Origin: Aradus depressus
Taxonomy: Eukaryota > Arthropoda > Insecta > Hemiptera > Aradidae
NCBI GenBank assembly: GCA_963662175.1
Contig: OY759226.1
Span: forward strand, 22,794,946 to 22,858,945
DNA: 64,000 nt
Direction of reading: 5' to 3'
The notes below the pieces were generated by a model. The model saw only the letters and a program-made list of their open reading frames with translations. It was not told the origin of the DNA and did not search any database. Both the position numbers and the translations under genes were made by a program. This document shows positions 56,411 to 64,000 of the stretch, in pieces. Position 1 is the stretch's first letter; each line of letters starts with the position of its first letter.

Positions 56411-57255
56411 GTAAGAAAATAGTGGCGTGGTTGGTGAGCGCTGGGTAAGTGATTCAAGCGAGAGATGACTTATAGGGGTTGAGCTGGGGAGGTACATTGG
56501 GTGAAGAGTTGATGTGGGATGGTACATTGAATGTGATTCAAAGTGAACAACTCTAGTATAGGTTGACCTCATAGTGGCTTCTGTAATGTGATGAGGGGGT
56601 CTGAGAGATGCAAAAGTTTTGGGAAGGGCGATTGGCTACGCCAACTTGAGAAAAAAAGGTTTAAAGGACATCATTGATGTGGTGTGTAAGACTAGATAGA
56701 AATAAAAAATTAGAAGAAATGTTCCTAAGAAGTGACTGTTGTTGTGTTGGGGAGAGCGGAAACTTCTTTGGGTTAAGAAGGATGAAAAAATTTGGTCGAG
56801 TGGGGGCTCTCTGGTTAGGTCTTCTTCAACCCAGTTGAGCGCCCTCAAGGATTTTTCTGGAAAAGGGGCGGGGAATGGGAGGGGAGGGGAAAGGACTATA
56901 CTTTGTCTATGCATAGGATGTAGCTGGGGAGGTACATTGTTATACTTACTCCATACCTCAGAGGAACCACTATGTTATTACTACTTACTTCATACCTCAG
57001 AGGAACCACATTGCTATACGACCTCCATACCTCAGAGAAACCGCATTGCTATACGTCCTCCATACCTCAGTGGAACCACATTGCTATACGATCGCGGAAA
57101 ATTAGGAGAGGGTAATGTGAATTAAAAAAATATATAGTAAGGATGACTTGAAAGAAATTTGGGGTGAGGGGTGATCAAAATATGTGAAAAGGCAAGAAAC
57201 CGCTGAACCTTGGTGCTGCTAATACTCCCCGGAGATTTATATACCTAGATTATCA

Positions 57256-57432
57256 CCACCTTCAGTAACCATGTCACAATGGTCACGTGGTTAGCGTATC
57301 GGCCTCTCAAGTCAAAGTAGATGGGTTCGATACCGTAAGTACAAGTTATTATTTTTTTTATTAAGAAGCCGCACCTAGCTACTTATATAAATATTAATTT
57401 ACATTCTAGACGCTTGGGAGCGCTAGTGTGCT
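57256..57432 (+). repeat. tRNA-derived SINE 2, right-arm copy of head 1
   Basis: Plus-strand mirror of the 44778-44860 head, extended by its tail CTAGACGCTTGGGAGCGCTAG. Confidence 0.6.
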
Positions 57433-57817
57433 TATTATAATTTACTAATATTTAAATTTAAAAAAATCAAAGGATTGTGTGGGTCCGAAGGTGCGGGTGC
57501 TCACAGGTTGAGCTGGGGAAGTACCTCTTAGGAAAAGCAGGTCTGGACATGTCGGTGTGACGTCATGGACTCCATACACTATGTAGAAAAAAAAGTGGTG
57601 GGTCCGAAGGTGAGGGTGCTCAGATGTTGAGCTGGGGAAGTACATCATAGTTTGAGCTGGGGAAGTACATCGGAGGGAGCTGCGCGAGCCATGGGAATAG
57701 ATGTTGTGCGGTGGGAGCCTCACAGGGGAGCCTCAGACGGGTGCCACACAGGGGTGGGGGGAGGTGCCACCGGTGCCACCGATGTGGCGGGGGCAGCTCT
57801 CCCATATATTCTCTACT

Positions 57818-57995
57818 GTTACCTTTAACGAGCATACCTGACATTGTACAGCCTCGGGACCATCGCATAACGTCCCATCCAAAGGATGGCGTGCTCAAGC
57901 TATTTTAATCTTGATAAAATACCCAAGGGCTTTTGCCGGGTTTCGAACCCGCGATCTTATGTTCAGTAGACAAGTACGCTACCTTATCTACTTCC
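57818..57995 (-). repeat. SINE right of the giant element (split copy)
   Basis: Starts with GTTACC, the second copy of the 6-bp duplication, then TTTAACGAGCATACCTGACA, CATCCAAAGGATGGCGTGCT and the B box GGGTTTCGAACCC. Together with 44205-44269 it restores one SINE. Confidence 0.85.
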
Positions 57996-58059
57996 CTAGC
58001 GAGAAGCTCTTTGTTTATCTTTACATTAATAAGTAAAGCTTCTGCTTTCTTACCTCAAG

Positions 58060-58890
58060 TTATTGCAAACTTTGACTAGGTGAAACTCTTCTTTCTCTTC
58101 GAATTCGCTCAGATTTTCCTAAATTTTTTTATTTGCAACTCTAGGTCTGCAACAGAAGATCTACAAACTCTAGGAACGTGGCCTATTTTTTCACAATTTG
58201 TACAAACATTATTTTTGAATTTACAAACTTTTCTTATATGGCCTTTTTTGTCACAACCAAAACAAACTTTATTATTTCAAGTTGTGACTTTCTTGTTCTT
58301 GTCTCTTTTTACTAATTTGAGATGTTGACCCTGGTTACTGTCCGAAATGATAATATCCGTTTCCCTTGAGACACTCTCTAGTGATACTGCAATGTCCAGG
58401 GCCCTAGTCTTGGCCCTTAAGGGATAAGTCTCTTTCATATACGAGAACCTCTGCTGGATCCCTTCTGAACGTAAGCCCAAAGACAAGTAAGTCACGCAAC
58501 ATATCCTCTAAAAACTTTTTATACTGACAATGTAATGCAAGACTAATGTAATTCTCAATATGAATCATTTATTGACTCACCTTCTAATTGCCTTGTTTTT
58601 AACAATCTGAACCGTTCCGCAATTATGATTGGTTTTGGACAATAGTGACCAATCAAAAGTAGCCCAAGTTCCAAGAAGGTCTTCTTGGGGTTTGTCAACC
58701 TGTCAGAGCCTTCACCTTGGAGTAGTCTGGAGTCCGATGTGCCACAGCAGAAGTCTACTTCTGGTTGGCTCCGGCACTTCTCCAGCTTCAAAAATGTTTT
58801 CTACCACTTCAACGTACTCTTCAATCGAATGTTCTGTACTAAAACTCGGTATATTTACCAATTTTATTAGCCAGTTTTCTTTTCCTCGTT
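58060..58890 (-). pseudogene. Degenerate Ty3/Gypsy Gag
   Basis: Minus-strand pieces in shifting frames follow the Retrotrans_gag layout. They are EEYVEVVENIFEAGEVPEP, PKPIIIAERFRLLKTRQLEG with ESIN, LGLRSEGIQQRFSYMKE, and finally two zinc knuckles CFGCDKKGHIRKVC and CTNCEKIGHVPRVC near 58150-58280. At least one stop and frameshifts break it. No LTR recognised nearby; not related in sequence to the element at 19496 as far as visible. Confidence 0.75.
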
Positions 58891-59037
58891 CGCCAATTTA
58901 TTAGGCCTTACATAATTTAATAAATGGATAATTGTTTAACGATACTTTTTGTGTATTTTCAAAACTTCTGATCTCTAAAACATACACATATGCTATTAAT
59001 AATAATTATTAAAAACATATGGGTATTAAAACATAAC
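58891..59037. other. Short AT-rich spacer
   Basis: No feature recognised. Confidence 0.4.
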
Positions 59038-59110
59038 AGTTCTGGTGGACTTGAGCCCAATGCTACCCAGAAGTGCTTGATATTGCTTACCTGCGTTTAA
59101 TTAACTAGGG
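59038..59110 (-). repeat. Diverged SINE fragment
   Basis: TCTGGTGGACTTGAGCCCAA and CTACCCAGAAGTGCTTGATA TTGC are a decayed form of the SINE tail (GTGGACATGAGCCCGACTCT). Confidence 0.5.
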
Positions 59111-59134
59111 TGTACGAGGATAACGCGAGGTAAT

Positions 59135-59195
59135 ACTGCTAGTGTATAATATCAGTTCCTTGAGCAACGCAAGGTAAGACTGTTAGTGTATAATA
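59135..59195. repeat. Two diverged units of the 34-bp minisatellite
   Basis: CTAGTGTATAATATCAGTTC CTTGAG and a second TTAGTGTATAATAATTG lead into TGTTAAATTATAGATTGTAA, the same order as at 9560-9625 beside nuclease-like gene A. This is the unexpanded form of the array. Confidence 0.85.
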
Positions 59196-59325
59196 ATTGT
59201 TAAATTATAGATTGTAAATAAAAACATTGATCTGAGAAACATTTTTTATTTCATTGAGTAACATTCTTTTATTTCATTCATGCATGTTACAATAATTGTT
59301 GAGGTAAGAAGAAGAACGAAAATGA

Positions 59326-60585
59326 CTACACGAAATCTTTCAATCCATTGATGCGTGAGTCTATATAGGATTGCAGCAGTTCCTTTGAGGACCGTTTCAC
59401 TTCGTTCATTTTTTCATCCGGTAATGGTCCTTTGAGTACATCTACACAATCCGTCCTTGGAAAAATATCAAAATCGTCTAGCATGTTCACAATATCGTCT
59501 GGACCACAACATTCGATATGCCCTTGACTGTAGTCTTCTGAGGTTTCAGGCCATCCAATGTCCGCACAAACCGTGCTACAAAGTTTCTTCATTTCATATG
59601 GTTTGAATGGTAAAAGGTACCAATGAAAAAGGACACAAGATTTCTTGTTTGTATATTCTACCAACTTCAAACCACTTTTACGTAAGGGTGGATCACCAGG
59701 CATCATTGTATGCTCAAATTCGAACTCTCCTGACCCACTTGTGGTTATTCGCAGCTGCGCTCCATTAGATTGTACATAACGTCTAATGACATTCTCCAAA
59801 TAAAGTAAGTTACCTGCTACTATTGTACTCCAAGTGGTGTAATTGCTTGCTTCTATTAGTGCGTCTCTTTGTGTTGTGTACATGAAATCTTCCGTAGAAC
59901 CTAAGGGTCGGAACATCATATGACTACCCTTTTCCAAGATTTGTTGAGCTATATTTTCTCCAAATCTTGCATAGAGGTCGTTTTTATCAGATTGTGTAAC
60001 CTTCGGCAAAGGTTCCATTAATATTTTATGTATATGATTATGAGGAAGAGAATAACTAAGTCTATATGATAGGTATGATGCTTTATCATCAGTAGAACAT
60101 ATCTCAAAAAGTGATAAAAATCTTACTTGTTTCGCGTTGTGTCCATAATACGTGAGTACTCCCTTTCCATTATATCCGCACCTGTTCCCGGACCTTTTCG
60201 CACTGACTTTAGGTTTCCATCTACAGTACTCCATTTCAACTCCATTGCCTTCAGTTGGAATCAGAAGAGATTCTTTCCCACATGTGTACGTGCGAGTTTG
60301 CAACAGAGTAGCCCCTTCCTCTATGGGGCAACCAGTGTATATATTCTCATATCTTTGTACACCCATTACTTTCTTATCTCCAATAATTACATGAGGGTAA
60401 TACACATCCAACAGATGCAATTGAATGAATACGGGTTGATATACTATGACCTCATTGTTTAGCTTTCTTGTCGGTTCCAGGTTTTCAATGGAAATTTCAC
60501 AATCATATCCTTTGACTTCATCGATAATTGAACCCATAAGGATAAGACCCACCGTAAATAGTATGATACACAAACTCACCATCAT
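59326..60585 (-). CDS. Secreted nuclease-like protein B (paralogue of 9733-11043)
   Basis: Single-exon 419-residue protein with signal peptide (VSLCIILFTVGLILMG). Clear paralogue of protein A: shared CRWKPKV, NRCG(H/Y)NGKG, SLFEIC/TFFEIC, EDF-M-YTTQR (232-240), TTWSTIVAGNLLYLE (250-264), [16 protein letters not shown] (349-364) and the C-terminal [15 protein letters not shown]. At the place of the nuclease R-G-H motif it reads F-R-P (225-227), so the catalytic histidine is gone here, and the metal asparagine is again valine. It keeps most cysteines, suggesting a stable secreted fold without hydrolysis. Upstream it has the same TATA block and about three 164-bp repeats. Function unknown. Confidence 0.72.
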   Translation of the reverse strand: MMVSLCIILFTVGLILMGSIIDEVKGYDCEISIENLEPTRKLNNEVIVYQPVFIQLHLLDVYYPHVIIGDKKVMGVQRYENIYTGCPIEEGATLLQTRTYTCGKESLLIPTEGNGVEMEYCRWKPKVSAKRSGNRCGYNGKGVLTYYGHNAKQVRFLSLFEICSTDDKASYLSYRLSYSLPHNHIHKILMEPLPKVTQSDKNDLYARFGENIAQQILEKGSHMMFRPLGSTEDFMYTTQRDALIEASNYTTWSTIVAGNLLYLENVIRRYVQSNGAQLRITTSGSGEFEFEHTMMPGDPPLRKSGLKLVEYTNKKSCVLFHWYLLPFKPYEMKKLCSTVCADIGWPETSEDYSQGHIECCGPDDIVNMLDDFDIFPRTDCVDVLKGPLPDEKMNEVKRSSKELLQSYIDSRINGLKDFV

Positions 60586-60614
60586 TCTGATCGCACTAAA
60601 TCTGTCACAATGGA

Positions 60615-61079
60615 GCCTAGCTCCTGACGTGGCCTGTTATATACGTAAACCTATGCAGGGAGGTGACCTGCTATTGGAGTATCAGGTTTTATTTTGTCAC
60701 TGGAGCATTATGTTCCTGGCTCACTTTACTTCCCCTCTGGATATTATAACAAAAACTCTAATAACTGCCGTTGTAATGAATGTATCGACATGAAATATAT
60801 TGCTTATAGCTCTACTAAGCAGGGAGGTGACATGTTATTGGAGTAGCAGGTATTATTTAGTAATTGGAGCATTATGTTCCTGGCTCACTTTACTTCCCCT
60901 CTGGATATTATAACAAAAACTCTAATAACTGCCGTTGTAATGAATGTATCGACATGAAATATATTGCTTATAGCTCTACTAAGCAGGGAGGTGACATGTT
61001 ATTGGAGTAGCGGGTATTATTTTGTCATTGGACCATTATGTTCCAGGCTCACTTCACTTCCCCTCTGGGTATTAACACG
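60615..61079. repeat. 164-bp tandem array upstream of nuclease-like gene B, about 3 copies
   Basis: Same unit as at 11070-12220 (markers GCTTATAGCTCTACTA at 60802 and 60966). The third unit is cut at GGGTATTAACAC by the retrotransposon that starts at 61080. Confidence 0.93.
60634..60650 (-). promoter_or_regulatory. TATA box of nuclease-like gene B
   Basis: GTATATAACAGGCCACGTCA on the minus strand, identical to the promoter block of gene A and about 50 bp from the ATG. Confidence 0.6.
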
Positions 61080-61785
61080 TTACAGGTTACACAATATTAA
61101 CAACGACGCAGGGAAGTTACAAGAAGCTCTGGACAAATTGACCCCGTGCGAGCTCGGGATCAACATTAAAGCCTGCCGGCCCGCCAGGAGAGGGGGGATC
61201 CTCCTCGAGGTGTCCTCTGCTGACGAGCTGAGAGCACTGTCGACCAACGCAAAGCTCCAGGAAGCGGGCCTCAAGGCAGAGGCACTCCAGAGAAGGAGCC
61301 CACGCCTCGTGGTATATGATGTGCCCTCGGGCTGGTCAGTAGAGGACATCACCAGGAGGTTCCGAGCCCAGTACCCAGATCTTTCTCCCCCTGTCCCAGT
61401 ATATAGAAAAGGCCCAAGGGACCAATCGGCAGTTCATTGGGTAGTGGATGTGGCTCCAGAAACCAGAAAAGTCCTCATCAATGCCGGCAGTATCACCCTA
61501 GGGTGGTACTCATGCAGGGTTCGCGACTGCTTGGATGTCTCGAGATGTTGGAAATGCCAGACGTTCGGCCACATTGGTAAGTCGTGCAGCAAAACCAGGG
61601 TGTGCGCGATGTGCTCGGAAGAGGGGCATGACAGCAACAACTGCCCTAACAAAACTAAGCCGCCGAAGTGTTGCAACTGCAGCACGAAGGGTACCCGCGC
61701 CGCTCACAAAGCTGATAGCGATGTCTGTCCATCATATATCCGCGCTCTTGAGTCTCTGGCCTCGCGTACGGATTATGGTAGATAG
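61080..61785 (+). pseudogene. ORF1 (Gag-like) of an R1/Jockey-like retrotransposon, 5'-truncated
   Basis: Reading LHNINNDAGKLQEALDKLTP through RRSPRLVVYDVPSGWSVEDI is the R1-type Gag core. Three knuckles follow: CWKCQTFGHIGKSC, CAMCSEEGHDSNNC and CCNCSTKGTRAAHKADSDVC. It ends TAG at 61783-61785. The true N-terminus is missing because the insertion begins inside ORF1; the upstream codons in the same frame belong to the 164-bp repeat. Confidence 0.85.
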
Positions 61786-63730
61786 AAATCGCGGGGGCCT
61801 TCGTTTACTGCAGCTCAATATGAATAGGCGCCGGATTGTGGCTGAGGAAGTACGACAACTTGTGCCTACGGAGAATATCCAAGTGCTAGCCCTCCAGGAA
61901 CCCTACTGTGTTCGGGGTAGCGTGGCAGGCCTAGGTACTAGCCACAGAATTGTTACAGGCGCTCGGAACGACGAACGGCCAATGGCCGCAATCGTGGTGA
62001 CCGGCCCTCAGGTGGATGTGATGGCGCTCCACCATCTGTCCACTAGCCACATTGCTGTGGCTTTTATCAGGCACGCCAACGCCAGCTGCTATGTGATCAG
62101 CGGATACTTCCCTCCGTCTGAAAACATAGAACGACAGCTGGGTCACCTGGATCTAGTATTGAATGCCCTCACAGGACGCAACATCATAGTTCTGGCTGAC
62201 GTCAACTCCTGGTGTGTCTCTTGGGGATCGGTTCGAACTGACCGCCGGGGCGACAGGCTATTGGAGCTGATCGCCCGCCATGACCTGTGCATAGTCAACG
62301 ACCCATCCTCACCGCCTACATTTCACGGCTCCCGAGGACACTCTCACATCGATGTCACACTGGTGTCGAGTGGACTGTACCCAGCTGTGGGCAGTTGGAG
62401 TGTCCGAGAGGTCACGTCTAGCGACCACAGCGTACTAGACGTTTTGCTCTTTGACAACCGCCTCCCCGCAACCAGGCCCAAAGACCCCCGTTACGCTACA
62501 CGCAAAACAATATCTGACGCCTTTGTGACCGCCGTTGCTGCCTACTCCTGTGATGAAGAATGGGAAGGTCTCAGGAGTTCGGACCCGGATGACCAGATTG
62601 AGGATGAGGTCGGCAAACTCAGTAATTTATTACTTCGAGCTGCTGACGAGACCATCCCCAAGAAGGTCCACCGGGTTAAGAAGGTACCCTGGTGGAGCAA
62701 AGATCTTACCCTTGACAAGAGGTCCGTTTATCGTGCCAGGCGGAGGTATCAGCGGTGCCGAGACCCAGTCCAAAGGGAGGCGCGAAGGGAGGAGTACCGG
62801 CAGCTCAGCAGGGCGTATGGCAGGAGAGTCGAGACCGCAAAAAAGGAGAGTTGGAGAAGTTTTGTTGAGGAAGAAAGCAGTAGGAACCCGTGGGGAATAC
62901 CTTACCGTGTCATCACTGGGAGGCTCAAATCAATTCCACCTGTAGCCTCCATCAGGGACGGCCACTTGCAAGCAATGTCCCTAGCGGAGACGAACAGGTT
63001 ATTCCTGGAGGAGGCCTTTCCCGCTGACGATCCGGCACAGGATTCGCCCGGCCAACGCGATATCAGGAGCGCTGCTCGTACCCTGCCAGAGACGGAAAAT
63101 GCACCTGACTGGGACGAGCTCGATCTGCTCTTGGCGGTTGGGAAACAAAAGAGTGGCGGCGCCCCTGGGAACGATCTCATCGACGCCGCTATAATCAAGA
63201 AAGCATTCCCGACCATCAAGACAGATCTTCTACATCTGTTCAACGCTTGTCTAAGGCGAGGCCATTTCCCGAGCGCTTGGAAGCGTGCTCTAATATGCAC
63301 CTTTGTTAAGCCCGGGGACAGGGACCTCTCCTTGGCCAAGAGCTACAGACCAATCAGCCTGCTCCCCGTCTTTGGGAAGGTACTGGAGACCCTTATCTTC
63401 AATGGAATTCAAACGCAAGTACACGCCTTAGTATCCCATAGGCAATTTGGCTGCATGAGGGGTAGATCTGCCGAGGACGCATTGAGGATGCTGAGAGCAG
63501 ACGTAGAAGAACGCGACGGCAAATATGCCCTCTGCGTTTTCTTCGATATTGCGTCGGCCTTTGATTGCGCCTGGTGGCCAGCCATCCTCACGAGACTGCG
63601 GACTATGGAATTGCCTAGGAATTTATTTGCGCTGATATCTAGCTTCCTCTGCGATCGATCCGCCACCATAAAGGGGGCTCCACACGCAACGGAAAATCCG
63701 AAGGCATGCCTCAAGGCGCCGGGCCTTGAG
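61775..63730 (+). pseudogene. ORF2 (endonuclease and N-terminal reverse transcriptase), broken in the RT
   Basis: ATG at 61775 overlaps the ORF1 stop by 11 nt, the usual R1-type arrangement, and gives LRLLQLNMNR at once. The endonuclease shows LQEPY, LADVNSWC-WG and SDHSVLD. RT begins near 62990, with GGAPGNDLI, SYRPISLLPVFGK, FGCMRGRSAEDAL and FFDIASAFD. After CDRSATIKG (63675) the frame is lost; a +1/-1 reading still shows GMPQG near 63710, then the element ends without YADD. The 3' half is absent, which is unusual since these elements normally lose their 5' end. Confidence 0.85.
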
Positions 63731-63798
63731 GCGAACCCAAATAGTGGGGGGTCTCCACACACTACGGAATATCCGAAGGCCAGCCTTAAGGCACTCCA
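63676..63798. repeat. 72-bp spaced duplication at the broken end of ORF2
   Basis: CTCCACACGCAACGGAAAAT with CCGAAGGCATGCCTCAAGGC at 63678 is repeated in diverged form at 63750 (CTCCACACACTACGGAATAT, CCGAAGGCCAGCCTTAAGGC). The first copy still contains the RT GxPQG codons. Confidence 0.7.
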
Positions 63799-63802
63799 GT
63801 AT

Positions 63803-64000
63803 ATCGGTGTATTCACATTTTTTGAGTGTGAATACGAGTGTATTCATATTTTTTGACTGTGAATATCAGTGTATTCACATTTTTTGGGTGTGAATACGAG
63901 TGTATTCATATTTTTTGTCTGTGAATACGAATATATTCGTATTCATATGTGCTCGTACCTGAAAATACAATTGTATTCGTATTCGAAAATGCGAATACGA
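63803..64000. repeat. Palindromic minisatellite at the right edge
   Basis: Units of GTGTATTCA(C/T)ATTTTTT followed by (A/G/C)TGTGAATA, about 33 bp each, so each unit can fold on itself. It degrades into ATTCGTATTCGAAAATGCGAATACGA and continues beyond the window. Confidence 0.8.

Larger units (their letters stand above)
44270..57817. mobile_element. 13.5-kb element with giant terminal inverted repeats
   Basis: It begins AGTAGAGAATATATGGGAGA and ends with its complement. GTTACC is duplicated on both sides and the two flanks join to a normal SINE sequence, so this is a genuine insertion of 13,548 bp. The arms are 44270-49469 and 52647-57817, with a 3.2-kb spacer. Polinton/Maverick elements are known for 6-bp duplications, AG-starting termini and long inverted repeats, but none of their proteins (protein-primed polymerase, integrase, ATPase, protease) is visible and the arms are longer than usual. 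A non-autonomous derivative is one possibility; an undescribed element class is another. No reading frame above 130 codons. Confidence 0.85.
52647..57817 (-). repeat. Right terminal inverted repeat (about 5.2 kb)
   Basis: Complement of the left arm, so its plus strand is G-rich and C-poor. The inner limit is the GTATGTAAT at 52647. GAGCTGGGGA(A/G)GTAC recurs at 56482, 57510, 57633 and 57657, and as CTGGGGAGGTACATTG at 56922. It carries the mirrored tRNA-like heads. Confidence 0.92.

Noticed and set aside
44270..57817. Assembly artefact as the explanation of the inverted arms
   Set aside because: The 6-bp duplication and rejoining of a split SINE fit a real insertion, and the outer tips differ. 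I cannot fully exclude a misassembled inner arm without reads.

Overview
The window is eukaryotic, AT-rich and packed with transposable elements. It is most likely an insect. A hemipteran is my guess, at low confidence. The evidence is a spliced DCAF8-type WD40 gene with GT-AG introns, many eukaryotic retrotransposons (I-like, R1/Jockey-like, Ty3/Gypsy-like), a tRNA-derived SINE family, several DNA-transposon derivatives, and secreted proteins distantly like insect DNA/RNA non-specific nucleases. Nothing is bacterial.

Layout. 1-3643: edge of a non-LTR retrotransposon, SINE copies and AT-rich sequence. 3644-30322: seven plus-strand exons of a DCAF8 (WDR42A) orthologue; the 5' exons lie outside the window. 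Its introns hold most of the mobile DNA: SINEs, a hammerhead-bearing 167-bp insert, an antisense single-exon nuclease-like gene (9733-11043) between a 34-bp minisatellite and a 164-bp tandem array, hAT-like, Harbinger-like and pogo-like non-autonomous elements, Penelope-like remnants, a young 5.36-kb LTR element (19496-24859) with internally deleted pol, and a SINE-derived 157-bp satellite. 32894-38776: a full-length I-like retrotransposon with two open ORFs and 13-bp target duplications. 41301-42921: a 5'-truncated R1/Jockey-like copy with one nonsense codon. 44264-57823: a 13.5-kb element with about 5.2-kb terminal inverted repeats and 6-bp target duplications, inserted into a SINE. 58060-58890: degenerate Gypsy gag. 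59326-60585: second nuclease-like gene with the same flanking repeats as the first. 61080-63730: R1/Jockey-like ORF1 and ORF2, broken inside the reverse transcriptase. The right edge is a small palindromic minisatellite.

How parts relate. DCAF8 is the only recognised host housekeeping gene (a CUL4-DDB1 substrate receptor). The two nuclease-like genes are paralogues that share promoter, signal peptide and 3' sequence but have lost residues expected for catalysis. The observations most worth following are the giant inverted-repeat element, the set of hammerhead-ribozyme-like motifs in inverted Penelope-like termini, and the repeat-flanked nuclease-like gene pair. All calls are from reading the sequence; no database search was possible.
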